From assembly GCA_016714685.1 (NCBI GenBank), contig JADKCH010000002.1, positions 252,957-316,956 on the forward strand: a DNA stretch of 64,000 nucleotides. The letters run 5' to 3'. The DNA is from Candidatus Geothrix odensensis (lineage in GTDB: Bacteria; Acidobacteriota; Holophagae; Holophagales; Holophagaceae). The notes under the pieces are model-generated. The model saw only the letters and a list, made by a program, of their open reading frames with translations, was not told the DNA's origin and ran no database searches. The position numbers were made by a program, and so were the translations under genes. Shown in pieces: positions 18,429 to 29,321 of the stretch (its first letter is position 1; every line of letters starts with the position of its first letter).

Positions 18429-18460
18429 CACCGGCCAGCCCCTCGACGGGGCGGGCCGGT
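18429..18460 (-). terminator. GC-rich hairpin after the multiheme cytochrome gene
   Basis: Inverted repeat ACCGGCC...GGCCGGT with inner CCCC/GGGG pairing, located about 20 bp beyond the cytochrome stop on its transcribed strand. There is no U tract, so it may be a 3' stabiliser or a weak terminator rather than a classic rho-independent one. Confidence 0.45.
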
Positions 18461-18481
18461 GCGGGTCGAGGGCGGAACCGT

Positions 18482-21400
18482 TCAATTCCAGACGAAGCTG
18501 CCGGTCGTGTGGGTCTTCCCGTGGCAGCTGAGGGCGCAGCCGCCGCGGCCGATGGTGGCGTTCACGGTGTAGGTGAGGGCCCCGGTGGCCGGCTGCGAGC
18601 CACCACCGAACTTGATGGTGTCGCTGGAGAGCTGGTCCGGGCTGACGCGGACCGCCGAGGTGTCCAGGTACTTGAAGTGATTGATGGCGCCCTGCTTGGC
18701 CTGGGTCATGTCGTGGCAGTAGTTGCAGGTCTGGTTGTGGTCGTTGGGATTGTTGTGGCGACCGGTGGCGTCGTTGTACTGGGTCGCGGTGCCCGAGGTG
18801 ATCTTGTGGCAGGCGATGCAGTAGGTGGTGGCGTTCACGGTCATGGTGCCGCTCTGCCAGCCGGGCGTGACCTGGCCACCGTGGCAGCTGATGTTGGAGC
18901 AGGTGAAGGCCGTGGCGCTGGCCACCGTCCCCGCCGTGCCGGACTTGGCATTGAACGTGGGGTCGATGGACACGGAGGCGGGGCCCGCCACCGGGTGGCC
19001 CACGAGGCGCTTGTTGGCGTTGCTGTAGTGGGTGTTGGCCGGATCACCAGGCACCGAGCCCACGTGGCAGGCCGAGCAGACCGAAGCCGTCATGGAGGGG
19101 GGCAGGGCCGGCGTCGCGCGGGTGAAGGTCAGGAGGGAGAGGTGGGTCGGGTGCGCGCCCTGCAGGTTCGGCCAGGCGTTGCCCGTGGGGCCCATGGTCT
19201 TGAAGTTGGCGCCGACGTGGCAGGAGAGGCAGGTGCCGGCCCCGGTGGCCACGGCGGTGGGATCGGCCAGGGTGTGGCAGACATTGCAGGTCGGCCCTGA
19301 CTTGGTGGACACGCCGCCCAGGTCGTGGCAGGCGGCGCACTCGCTGTTGAAGACGGCGAAGGTGACGGCCTGATGCTGGTGGCCACCCGTGCTGAGGTCC
19401 GTGTAGAGATAGGGCACGGGATGGGCGATGCCGGAGCCCTTGGGCATGGCCCAGTGGTTGTTGGCGTCGGTGTGGGTCAGGCTGTGGCAGGTGAGGGCGC
19501 AGCCGCCATCCCCTTCGGGGTAGGTGGCGTTGATGGTGTAGGTGGCAGCCCCGGTGATGGGGTAGGTGGCGTTGCCCAGGTTGAACTTCAGGGTGGTGCT
19601 GGGCAGCTTGTTGGTGCTGCTGACGGCGGTGGTGTTCAGCTCGGCGAAGTGGTTCTGGGCCCCGGGGGTCGCCAGGGTCATGTCATGGCAGATCCGGCAA
19701 TCCAGAATGCCCGCCGTGGCATGGGTGCCCCAGGCGTGGCGGCCGATGGCGTCGTTGTACTGCGACGGGGTGGTGCCGTAGTTGATGGCATGGCAGGCCG
19801 TGCACTGCGCGGTGGAGGCGATGCTGCCTGTGCGCCAGTTGGGCGTGACCAGACCGCCGTGGCAGCTGGTGCTGGAGCAGGTGAGCGCGGCGACATTGAA
19901 GCCGGCCACTGCCCCGCTCTGGGCGTTGTAGGTGGCGTCGATGCTCACGGTCGCCGGGCCCGTGGGGGGCGCGACGCGGGCGTTGGCGGCGTCGTAGTGG
20001 AGGGTGGTGCCCGTGCCCGCGTTGGCGTGGCAGGTGTTGCAGGTGAGGACGGTGGGCAGGGCCATGTGCTTGTCGTGGGCACCCACGATGTTGGGATAGA
20101 TGCTCCCCGTGGGGCCCGCGGGCAGGCCGGGGGCGCCCACGTGGCAGGAGAGGCAGGTCCCGGCCCCGGTGGCCACCTGGGTGGGATCCGCCAGGGCGTG
20201 GCAGACCGTGCAGGCCGGTGCCGTGGCCAGAGGCGAGGTGCCGGAGGTGGCATGGCAGGTGGCGCAGGTGGCCGTGAAGACCGCTGCCGTGACGGTCAGG
20301 TGGGCGTTGCCCTGGTTGTCCGTCTGGCCCGCGTAGAACGGAACGGGGTGAGAGGCCCCGGAGGCGGTCCAGGTGTTGACTGCGGCGGCGTGGATGTGGG
20401 TGTGGCAGGTGAGGGCACAGCCGCCGTTGCCCTGGGTGGCGCTGGTGACGGTGTAGGTGCCCGGGCCCGTCACGATGGCGGGGTTGAACACGATGGTTCC
20501 GCTGGGCAGCTGGTCCGCCGGGCTGCCGGTGGCCACGCCGTCCACGGCGGTGGTGTTCAGGTACTTGAAGTGGGCCAGGGCCCCCGGCGAGCCGTTGGCC
20601 ATGTTGTGGCAGGTGGTGCAGGCGATGGCATTGGCCGCGTTGGTGGCATCGTGCGAGCCCAGGCTGTGGCGGCCGAAGGCGTCGTTGTACTGCGCGGTGG
20701 TGGCGGCGGAGCCGGCCACGCCGTGGCAGGCGGTGCACTGGGTGGCGCTGTTGAGGGTGCCGACCTGCCAGCCGGGCGTGGTCTGCCCGCCATGGCAGCT
20801 CACATTCGAACAGGTGAGCGTGGCCGGGGTGAAGGCGGGGTTCCCGTTCTTGGCCTTGAACTGGAAGTCCACGGAGACCGAGGCCGGCGGTGCGGGTGTG
20901 CCGATCCGGGTATTGGCATTCGCATAGTGCGTGGCGGTGCCCGTGCCGCTGCCCGCATGGCAGGCGTCGCAGGTCAGGGTCGTGGCCAGGTTCATGTGCT
21001 TGGCGTGGGCCCCGGCGATGCTGGGGAAGCCCGTGCCCGTGGGGCCCTTGGGCAGGCCCGAGGCCCCGGCGTGGCAGGACAGGCAGGTCCCCGCCCCGTG
21101 GCCACCACCGTGGGATTGGCCAGCGTGTGGCACTTGGAGCACAGCGGGGCCGAGGCCACCGGCGAGGTGCCGGTGTGGGCGTGGCAGTTGGCGCAGTCCG
21201 CCGTGAACTGGGCGGCCGTGAGGTTCAGGTGCCCGTTGCCCTGGTTGTCGGTCTGGCCGGTCAGGAAGGGGATGGGATGCGGCACCCCGGCGGAAGTCCA
21301 GTCGTTCGCCGCCGCAGTGTGGATGTGGGTGTGGCAGGTGAGGGCGCAGCCGCCGTTGCCCTGGGTGGCGCTGGTGACGGTGTAGGTGCCCGGGCCCGTC

Positions 21401-24400
21401 ACGATGGCGGGGTTGAAGACGATGGTCCCGCTGGGCATCTGGTCCGCCGGGCTGCCGGTGGCCACACCGTCCACGGCGGTGGTGTTCAGGTACTTGAAGT
21501 GGGCCAGGGCCCCCGGCGAGCCGTTGGCCATGTTGTGGCAGGTGGTGCAGGCGATGGCGTTGGCCGCGTTGGTGGCATCGTGGCTGCCGAGACTGTGGCG
21601 GCCGAAGGCGTCGTTGAACTGAGTGGCTGCCGCCGCCGTGCTCGCCACCCGGTGGCAGGCGGTGCACTGGCTGAGGCTGTTGATCGTGCCGGTGGTCCAG
21701 CTGGGCGTCGCCTGGCCGCCGTGGCAGCTCACGTTCGAGCAGGTGAGTGAGGCCGGGGTGAAGGTGGAGGTTCCGGTCTTGGCGTTGAAGGTGGTGTCGA
21801 TCGATACCGCTCCCGGCGCCACGGGGGTGCCGTGCCGGGCGTCGGCGTTGGTGTAGTGGGCCGCCGTGCCCGTGCCGCTGCCGGCGTGGCAGGTATTGCA
21901 GGTAGTCGCGGTGGCCAGGGACAGGTGCTTGGCGTGGGCCCCGGCGATGCTCGGGAAGGCGGTGCCTCCGGGGCCCAGGGGAAGGCCGGCCGTACCCGCG
22001 TGGCAGGAGAGGCAGGTCCCGGCCCCGGTGGCCAGGACCGTGGGGTTGGCGAGCTTGTGGCAGACATTGCACAGGGGGGCCGTCGCCATGGGAGCGGTGC
22101 CGCTGTGGGCGTGGCAGGCCGAGCAATCGGCGCTGAATGTGGCCGCCGTGGCGTTCAGGTGCCCGTTGCCCTGGGTGTCGGTCTGGCCGAGCAGGAAGGG
22201 AATGGGGTGGGGCGATCCATTGGCGGCCCAGGTGTCATAGGTGGGGAGGTGGATGTGGGTGTGGCAGGTGAGGGCGCAGCCGCCGTTGCCCTGGGTGGCG
22301 CTGGTGACGGTGTAGGTGCCCGGGCCCGTCACGATGGCGGGGTTGAAGACGATGGTCCCGCTGGGCATCTGATCCGCCGGCAGACCGGTGGCCACGCCGT
22401 CCACGGCGGTGGTGTTCAGGTACTTGAAGTGGGCCAGGGCCCCCGGCGAGCCGTTGGCCATGTTGTGGCAGGTGGTGCAGGCGATGGCGTTGGCCGCGTT
22501 GGTCGCGTTGTGCGTGCCCAGGCTGTGGCGGCCGAAGGCATCGTTGTACTGCGTGGCGGCGGCCGCGGAAGTGGCCACGCCGTGGCAGGCCGTGCACTGG
22601 GTGCTGCTGTTCAGGGTCCCCATCCAGCTGGGCGTGACCTGGCCGCCGTGGCAGCTCACGTTCGAGCAGGTGAGCGTGGCCGGGGTGAAGGCGGGGTTGG
22701 CCCCGGTCTTCCCCTTGAAGAGGATGTTCATCGAGACCGAAGCTGGTGCCACGGGGGTGCCCGTGCGGGTGTTGGCGTTGACATAGTGCGTGGCGGTGCC
22801 CGTGCCGCTGCCCGCATGGCAGGCGTCGCAGGTCAGGGTCGTGGCCAGGTTCATGTGCTTGGCGTGGGCCCCGGCGATGCTGGGGAAGCCCGTGCCCGTG
22901 GGGCCCTTGGGCAGGCCCGAGGCCCCGGCGTGGCAGGACAGGCAGGTCCCCGCCCCCGTGGCCACCACCGTGGGATTGGCCAGCGTGTGGCACTTGGAGC
23001 ACAGCGGGGCCGAGGCCACCGGCGAGGTGCCGGTGTGGGCGTGGCAGTTGGCGCAGTCCGCCGTGAACTGGGCGGCCGTGAGGTTCAGGTGCCCGTTGCC
23101 CTGGTTGTCGGTCTGGCCGGTCAGGAAGGGGATGGGATGCGGCACGCCACTGGATGTCCAGTCGTTCGCCGCCGCCGTGTGGATGTGGGTGTGGCAGGTG
23201 AGGGCGCAGCCGCCGTTGCCCTGGGTGGCGCTGGTGACGGTGTAGGTGCCCGGGCCCGTCACGATGGCGGGGTTGAAGACGATGGTCCCGCTGGGCATCT
23301 GATCCGCCGGGCTGCCGGTGGCCACACCGTCCACGGCGGTGGTGTTCAGGTACTTGAAGTGGGCCAGGGCCCCCGGCGAGCCGTTGGCCATGTTGTGGCA
23401 GGTGGTGCAGGCGATGGCGTTGGCCGCGTTGGTGGCATCGTGCGAGCCCAGGCTGTGGCGGCCGAAGGCGTCGTTGTGCTGCGTGGTGGTGGCGGCGGAG
23501 CCGGCCACGCCGTGACAGGCGGTGCATTGGGTGCTGCTGTTGAGGGTGCCCACGGTCCAGTCGGGCGTCGTCTTGCCGCCGTGGCAGCTCACGTTGGAAC
23601 AGGTCAGGGAGGTGCCATTGAAGGCGGGCGCCCCGCCCGTCTTGGCCCCGAAGGTGGGATCCATGGCCACGCTGGCCGGCCCCGCGAGCTCCCAGAGCAG
23701 GGCATTGGCATTGTCATAGTGCTCGAAGGTGCCGCTGCCGCTGCCCGAGTGGCAGGTGTTGCAGCTCAGCCCCGTGGGGAGGTTCATGTGCTTCAGGTGG
23801 GCCCCCGCGATGCTGGGATAGCCCGTGCCTCCGGGGCCCTTCGGCAGTCCGCTGGTGCCGGTGTGGCAGGAGCGGCAGGTGCCCGCATTCGTGCCCGGCA
23901 GGGTGGGGTCCGCCAGCTGGTGGCACTCCTGGCAGAGCGGGGCCGTGGTGGTGGGCGAGGTCCCCGAGTAGGCATGGCAGGAGGCGCAGTCGGCGGCGAA
24001 GGCCGAGGCGGTCACGGTCATGTGCCCGTTGCCGCGGCTGTCGGTCATGCCGCTCAGGAAGGGGATGGGGTGGGGCGCCACGTTGTTGTCGTGGCAGAGG
24101 GTGGCGTTGTAGCAGCCCGGCTGGGTGCCGGCCGGCGCGGGAATGGCGGGGTGGCCGGCCGGATTCACCGCAGAACCCGGGAAGTGGCATTGGGCGCAGA
24201 CGGCGGCATTGGAGGGGTCGGTGGTCACATGCGTGAAGGTGGACCCCGAGCCCAGCCGCCAGGGCTTCGGCGGATGGGGGGCGCTCACCCCGTGACAGCT
24301 GGCGCAGGCGTTGGCGGCGGGGCCACCGGAGAAGTCCTTGTTGTGGCAGATCTGGCAGGAGGTCAGGCCCGTGCCGGCGGCCCCGGTGATCGCCCCCTTG

Positions 24401-24705
24401 GCGCGCAGTCCGTGGCTGCCTGGATCGGCGAAGCCGGGAGTGGACTGGTGATGGCACCCGGTGGTCAGACAGGTGGGCACGCCGCTGCCGACCCGGAGGA
24501 TGGAGAGCTCGTGGCACTGGGTGCAGGCACTGACGCCGGCCACGGCCTTGCCGCCATGCACGTCCATCCAGCCGGCTGGGTGGTAGTTCCCGTAGTACTG
24601 GGGGGTGTTGGCCGGGCTCTTGGTGCCGCCGCACCCCAGGAGGCTCAGGAGACAGAGCACTGCCGCCACCGCGATGGGATGCCATTGGGTTCGCTGATCC
24701 TTCAT
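18482..24705 (-). CDS. Giant outer-surface multiheme c-type cytochrome (CX4CH...CXXCH type), one frameshift
   Basis: A lipoprotein of about 2,070 residues (lipobox LLGC, Cys25) built of roughly six tandem units; the best conserved repeat every 310 residues (930 bp). By eye I count 40 CXXCH, seven CX4CH (mostly CSNVSCH), six CX3CH (CALTCH/CALSCH) and one CX5CH. The SCHGG...CTACH pairing matches the Geobacter CxxxxCH...CXXCH domain. Likely an extracellular electron conduit for metal or electrode reduction. Start 24705 follows AAGGA at good spacing; upstream starts lack a signal peptide. The frame breaks at 21094-21097, where one C is missing relative to a sister unit: unit spacing there is 929 bp instead of 930. 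Either a real lesion or a sequencing error. Confidence 0.88.
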
Positions 24706-25174
24706 GGCCCACATCCTTAGGAGACAATTGCACGGGTGCTTGGATTCAGAGGAGTTGGGTGGCTGCCGGTAGCCCACTTGTGAGCTCAGAAGCTGAGCAG
24801 CGGAAGGAATGAAACACTCCCCCCGGCCCATCTCGCTTTCAATCGGTTGTGGTGTGCAGGTATCACTGATCATAGGCAAATCCCCGAAATCCGCCATCAC
24901 AACTCCAAATGATTTTTTGATTTGCGTTCCATTCGCACCTAGTTCGAAGGGTCTATTCCCGAAGCCTCCCCGTCCAGCCCCATCCCTGAACACTCCGGGG
25001 CTATGCCCGAAAGGAGCGGTCCGCCACCGCCCGCCCGGACGGTTGTGACCTCCAACCTGTCCCTCCTCTGGAAAAATCGTGGGACGCTCCCGCCCTGCCT
25101 GGATCGGTCTCCCATCGGCGGTTCCGGATCCGTGGTCTCACCCCCCTTCAGGACGCTGTCTCCACGAGGTCCCC
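24706..25174. other. Intergenic region between divergent cytochrome and permease genes
   Basis: About 470 bp with no supported gene. It must hold the promoters of the cytochrome (leftward) and the nucleobase uptake operon (rightward). The part from 24840 to 24960 is clearly more AT-rich than its surroundings (for example AATGATTTTTTGATTTGCG), as expected for a promoter. I looked for a GEMM-type or purine riboswitch and could not build one. Confidence 0.5.
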
Positions 25175-26455
25175 ATGCTGCGCCGCACCATCGACGTCGA
25201 CGAACGCCTGCCCCTGGCGCAGACCCTGCCCCTCAGCCTCCAGCACCTGTTCGCCATGTTCGGCGCCACGGTGCTGGTGCCCTTCCTCTTCAAGGTGAAC
25301 CCGGCCACCTGCCTGCTCATGAACGGCGTGGGGACGCTGATCTACCTCGTCGTGGCCAAGGGCCGCATCCCCGCCTACCTGGGCTCCAGCTTCGCGTTCC
25401 TGTCCCCGGTCTTCGCCGTGCTCGCGGCTGGCCTGAGCTACTCCGCGGCCCAGGGCGGCTTCATCGTCTTCGGCCTCGTCTTCATCCTGGTCTCCCAGGT
25501 GGTGCGCGTCGCGGGCACGCGGTGGATCGACATCATCTTCCCCCCCGCCGCCATGGGCGCCATCGTGGCCATCATCGGCCTGGAGCTGGCCCCGGTGGCC
25601 ACCAACATGGCGGGGCTCACGCCCGGCCCCTCGGTGCTGGGCATGCCCACTTCCACGGCCCTGGTGGTCTCCCTCTCCACCCTGGCCGTGACCATCCTGG
25701 CCTCCGTGCTGCTGCGGGGCTTCCTGGCCGTCATCCCCGTGCTGCTGGGCGTCATCGCCGGCTACCTGCTCTCCCTGGGCCTGGGCGTGGTGGACTTCCA
25801 GGCGGTGCGCCTGGCGCCCTGGTTCCAGGTGCCCACCCTCTACGCGCCCACCTTCAACCTCCAGGCCATCCTCATCATCCTGCCCGCCTCCCTGGTGGTG
25901 CTGGCCGAGCACGTGGGCCACCTGGTGGTGACCGGCAACATCGTGGGCAAGGACCTGATGAAGGAGCCCGGCCTGCACCGCTCCCTGCTGGGCGACGGGC
26001 TCTCCAATGTGCTGTCGGGCCTGGTGGGGGCCACGCCCAACACCACCTACGGCGAGAACATCGGCGTGATGGCCATCACCAAGGTCTATAGCGTGTGGGT
26101 CATCGGCGGCACGGCCTGCATCGCCATCCTGGTCTCCTTCTCCGGCAAGCTGGCGGCCATCATCCGCAGCATCCCCGTGCCGGTCATGGGCGGTGTCTGC
26201 ATCCTGCTCTTCGGCGTCATCGCCGCGGCGGGCATCCGCATGCTCATCGAGAAGAAGGTGGACTACACCCAGTCCCGCAACCTCATCCTCACCTCCGTGG
26301 TGCTCATCAGCGGCATCAGCGGCGCCGCCGTGAAGCTGGGCACCGTCGAGCTGAAGGGCATGGCCCTGGGCACCGTGGTGGCCATCGGCCTGAGCCTGCT
26401 GTTCTGGGGCTTCGACCGCCTGGGCCTCAGCAACGATTCCGAAGTTCAGGGCTAA
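25175..26455 (+). CDS. uraA: Uracil:proton symporter, UraA type (NCS2)
   Basis: A 426-residue permease of the nucleobase-cation-symporter-2 family with about 14 hydrophobic segments. It keeps the substrate-site signatures of UraA: AEHVGHLVVTGNIVGKDL with its Glu, and GATPNTTYGENIGVMAITKVYS with the second Glu. Length matches UraA (about 430 aa). Start ATG 25175 gives the standard N-terminus ending in LSLQHLFAMFGATVLVP. It is the first of three consecutive genes for nucleobase uptake (28 bp to the next). A xanthine or thymine preference cannot be excluded. Confidence 0.88.
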   Translation: MLRRTIDVDERLPLAQTLPLSLQHLFAMFGATVLVPFLFKVNPATCLLMNGVGTLIYLVVAKGRIPAYLGSSFAFLSPVFAVLAAGLSYSAAQGGFIVFGLVFILVSQVVRVAGTRWIDIIFPPAAMGAIVAIIGLELAPVATNMAGLTPGPSVLGMPTSTALVVSLSTLAVTILASVLLRGFLAVIPVLLGVIAGYLLSLGLGVVDFQAVRLAPWFQVPTLYAPTFNLQAILIILPASLVVLAEHVGHLVVTGNIVGKDLMKEPGLHRSLLGDGLSNVLSGLVGATPNTTYGENIGVMAITKVYSVWVIGGTACIAILVSFSGKLAAIIRSIPVPVMGGVCILLFGVIAAAGIRMLIEKKVDYTQSRNLILTSVVLISGISGAAVKLGTVELKGMALGTVVAIGLSLLFWGFDRLGLSNDSEVQG

Positions 26456-26482
26456 CCCATTTCACCCATTCCGGAGGACAGC

Positions 26483-27901
26483 ATGGAACGGTTTTTCGGC
26501 CTGAAAGCCAGGGGCACCACGGTGGCCACGGAGGTGCTGGCCGGCACCACCACTTTCATCTCCATGGCCTACGTGATCTCGCTGATCCCCAACGCCTTCC
26601 TGAAGGTGGCCGGCATCGAGCCCGGCGTCGGCTTCACAGCCTTCGTCGTCTGCGCCATCATCTCGACCCTGATCGGCGCCTTCTACGCGAACCTGCCCAT
26701 CGCCTTCGCCTCGGGCATCGGCCTGTCGGCCTTCTTCGCGTTTACCGTTTGCGCCCCCGCCAACCAGGGCGGCATGGGCTACACCATCCAGGTGGCCCTC
26801 ACGGCCCTGCTGCTGGAGGGCATCGTCTTCATCTTCCTCAGCGCCATGAAGGTGCGCGAAGCCTTCATGGATGCCATCCCCTTCTCCCTGAAGAAGGGCA
26901 TCTCCGTGGGCATCGGCCTCTTCATCGCCATCATCGGCTTCGTGGATTCCGGCGTCACCCAGGTGGGCCTGAAGTTCGAACCCGACACCATCTTCCCCAT
27001 CCTGAAGAACGATCCCTCGGCCCTCTTCGGCCTGCATGACGTGAACAACCTCTTCATCGCGAAGTTCTGGGACCACGGCCACCTGACGCCCGCCTTCTGG
27101 AGCGTGGTGGGCCTCTTCCTCATCGCCGTGCTGGTGGCCAAGCGGGTGAGGGGCGCCATCCTCATCGGAATCCTCGTCATCACCCTGGTGGGCCTGCTGC
27201 CCGTGAGCTTCGGCGGCGGCTTCACCCACCTGCCCAAGGGCGCCCTCTTCCAGATCCCCGCCTGGCCCAAGATGTTCCAGTACGACTGGAGCTGGACCCA
27301 GTCCCTGGGCGGGATGGTCAACATCTTCATCATCCTGTTCACCCTGCTCTTCGTGGACATGTTCGACACCATCGGCACGCTCATGGGCATCGGCGCCCAG
27401 GGCAAGCTGCTGGACAAGGAGGGCAAGTTCCCCGGCGCCTCCAAGGCCTTCATGGCCGATGCCGTGGGCACCACCTTCGCGTCCATGTTCGGCACCACGG
27501 CCGTCACCGCCTACATCGAAAGCGCCTCCGGCGTGGCCGAGGGGGGCCGCACGGGCCTCACGGCCCTGGTCGTCGCAGGCTGGCTGGCCATCGCGCTCTT
27601 CCTCTCGCCCCTCTTCCTCATGGTGCCGCTGCAGGCCACCTCGCCGGCGCTCATGATGATCGGCTTCTTCATGCTGTCCGAGATCAAGGAGATCCGCTTC
27701 GACGATGTCACGGACGCCATCCCCGCCTACCTGGCCGTCATCGTGATGCCCTTCACCTTCTCCATCGTCAACGGCATCGCGCTGGGCATGATCGCCTACA
27801 CCGTCCTGAAGCTGGCCACCGGCCGCTTCAAGGAGGTCAACCCGATCATCCTCGTACTCTCGGTCGTCTTCCTGCTCAAGCTCCTCTTCCTGTCCGCCTA
27901 G
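26483..27901 (+). CDS. Purine permease, AzgA/GhxP/PbuG type (NCS2 family)
   Basis: A 472-residue membrane transporter starting with the family signature MERFFGLKARGTTVATEVLAG, followed by TTTFISMAYVISLIPN. Internal marks are FASGIGLSAFFAF, the LKKGISVGIGLFIAIIGF stretch and the later VDMFDTIGTLMGIG and ESASGVAEGGRTGLTA, all typical of adenine/guanine/hypoxanthine permeases. GGAGGA precedes the ATG. It follows uraA closely, so pyrimidine and purine bases are taken up by one operon. The exact purine is not readable. Confidence 0.88.
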   Translation: MERFFGLKARGTTVATEVLAGTTTFISMAYVISLIPNAFLKVAGIEPGVGFTAFVVCAIISTLIGAFYANLPIAFASGIGLSAFFAFTVCAPANQGGMGYTIQVALTALLLEGIVFIFLSAMKVREAFMDAIPFSLKKGISVGIGLFIAIIGFVDSGVTQVGLKFEPDTIFPILKNDPSALFGLHDVNNLFIAKFWDHGHLTPAFWSVVGLFLIAVLVAKRVRGAILIGILVITLVGLLPVSFGGGFTHLPKGALFQIPAWPKMFQYDWSWTQSLGGMVNIFIILFTLLFVDMFDTIGTLMGIGAQGKLLDKEGKFPGASKAFMADAVGTTFASMFGTTAVTAYIESASGVAEGGRTGLTALVVAGWLAIALFLSPLFLMVPLQATSPALMMIGFFMLSEIKEIRFDDVTDAIPAYLAVIVMPFTFSIVNGIALGMIAYTVLKLATGRFKEVNPIILVLSVVFLLKLLFLSA

Positions 27902-27926
27902 GACCTGTCCCTTTCCTGGAGATTCC

Positions 27927-28760
27927 ATGACCAAGCTCGCCCTCGCCCTCCTCGCCGCCGCGGCCCTGCCCCTGGGCGCCGCCGACTGGAGCGACACCCT
28001 CATCGGTTACCGCACCGGCAGCCAGTTCCGGGAGCCCGGCATCGACGGCACCCTGCACAAGGACATCCTCCAGCTCAGCCACGTCAGCGGCTGGGCCTAC
28101 GGCACCAACTTCTTCAATGTGGACATGCTCATGTCCGACAAGGGCGATCCGGCGGCCAACGGCAAGAGCGGCGCCAACGAGGTCTACGTGGTGTACCGCA
28201 CGGCCCTGAGCCTGGGCAAGCTCAGCGGCAAGGACCTGGGCTTCGGCCCCGTGCGGGATGTCTCCTTCACCGCCGGCTTCGACTTCAACTCCAAGGACAA
28301 TGCCTTCGCCTCCAAGAAGCGCTTCCTGGTCTTCGGGCCCACCCTGAACTTCAAGGCGGGCAGCGGCTTCTTCGATCTGGGCCTCTGGGGCTGCCATGAG
28401 CAGAACTACAACGGCATCGTGGGCAAGTCCGTGGACTACAAGACCACCTACACCGTGACCGCCGCCTGGGGCATCCCCTTCCAGGTGGGCAAGGTGGGCG
28501 CCGAGTTCAAGGGCTTCGCCAACTACATCGGGGCCAAGGGCAAGGACGGCTTCGGCGTGGAGACCAAGCCCGAGACCCTGGCCAACCTCTTCCTGCTCGC
28601 GGACCTGAGCCCCCTCTTCGGCACCAAGAAGAAGGTCTATGCGGGGCCGGGCTTCGAATACTGGAACAACAAGTTCGGCGGCCAGAACAGCAGCGCCCCC
28701 GCCCCCGCCACCAACCGCCGCGTCACGGCGCCCATGCTGCAGGTGCAGGTCCACTTCTAG
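27927..28760 (+). CDS. Tsx-like nucleoside-specific outer-membrane channel
   Basis: A 277-residue exported beta-barrel protein: signal MTKLALALLAAAALPLGA, then ADWSDTLIGYRTGSQFREPG, HVSGWAYGTNFFNVDMLMSD and EVYVVYRTALSLGKLSGKDL, the conserved core of the Tsx channel family. It ends in an aromatic residue (QVHF), as outer-membrane proteins do. Twenty-five base pairs behind the purine permease, it would let nucleosides or bases cross the outer membrane for the two inner-membrane permeases. Confidence 0.85.
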   Translation: MTKLALALLAAAALPLGAADWSDTLIGYRTGSQFREPGIDGTLHKDILQLSHVSGWAYGTNFFNVDMLMSDKGDPAANGKSGANEVYVVYRTALSLGKLSGKDLGFGPVRDVSFTAGFDFNSKDNAFASKKRFLVFGPTLNFKAGSGFFDLGLWGCHEQNYNGIVGKSVDYKTTYTVTAAWGIPFQVGKVGAEFKGFANYIGAKGKDGFGVETKPETLANLFLLADLSPLFGTKKKVYAGPGFEYWNNKFGGQNSSAPAPATNRRVTAPMLQVQVHF

Positions 28761-28766
28761 GCCACG

Positions 28767-29139
28767 GCCTCCACAATCCCACTCGCTGGTCCGAGTCCAG
28801 AACGGACGCTGGTCCACGACTGGTGCGCCCAGCTGGACTCGAACGTGCCCGGCTCCGCCGTTCCCCGGTCTTGCTACGGCGCGACTGAGGCTCCACCTCC
28901 GCGAGCGCAGCGAGTGGGAGCACTCTCCTGTGGAGGGTGCGTCAGGTGGAGGTCGCGCCTCCACAATCCCACTCGCTGGTCCGAGTCCAGAACGGACACT
29001 GGTCCACGACTGGTGCGCCCAGCTGGACTCGAACGTGCCCGGCTCCGCCGTTCCCCGGTCTTGCTACGGCGCGACTTTGTGTCGCGCCTCCACAATCCCA
29101 CTCGCTGGTCCGAGTCCAGAACGGACACTGGTCCACGAC
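28767..29139 (-). repeat. tRNA-Arg tail repeats: two copies of the tRNA 3' end with conserved spacers
   Basis: Two copies (28821-28844 and 29011-29034) of the last 24 nt of the adjacent tRNA-Arg gene, including CCA, on the tRNA strand. They lie 190 bp and 129 bp before the next copy; the last copy is the gene itself. Each copy is joined on its other side to a spacer containing an inverted T-arm-like CTGGTCCGAGTCCAG and the box GCCTCCACAATCCCACT (28767-28783, 28957-28973, 29086-29102), and on the near side to GTGCCCGGCTCCGCCG...CCGGTCTTGCT. The latter resembles sequence in the tRNA-Pro locus. Confidence 0.85.
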
Positions 29140-29216
29140 TGGTGCGCCCAGCTGGACTCGAACCAGCGACCTGCAGCTTAGAAGGCTGCTGCTCTATCCA
29201 CCTGAGCTATGGGCGC
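29140..29216 (-). tRNA. tRNA-Arg(TCT)
   Basis: A 77-nt cloverleaf: acceptor GCGCCCA/TGGGCGC, D-arm GCTC...GAGC, anticodon stem GCAGC/GCTGC with loop CTTCTAA (anticodon TCT), variable loop AGGTC, T-arm GCTGG-TTCGAGT-CCAGC, discriminator A and encoded CCA. All stems pair. Confidence 0.97.
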
Positions 29217-29321
29217 GCAGGGGATAGTCTATCGCTACCTGGCGGCAGGCCCTTTTGTTTGCCTTGTGGGCAGAGGACCCCCATACCCCGCCCGCCCCCA
29301 TCCCGCTAGAATTTTCCTCCC

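Noticed and set aside
18482..24705. CRISPR-like periodic repeats
   Set aside because: The 930-bp period encodes protein domains with heme motifs; there are no short direct repeats with unique spacers.
19325..24720. Very long open frames on the plus strand opposite the cytochrome
   Set aside because: They are Gly/Val/Ala-rich repeats forced by the repeated GC-rich cytochrome gene on the other strand, with no start site or family signal.
24706..25000. GEMM-type (cyclic dinucleotide) riboswitch before the cytochrome
   Set aside because: Such switches precede cytochromes in Geobacter, and a GGCTACCGGCAGCC stretch is suggestive, but the conserved core and pairing could not be assembled.
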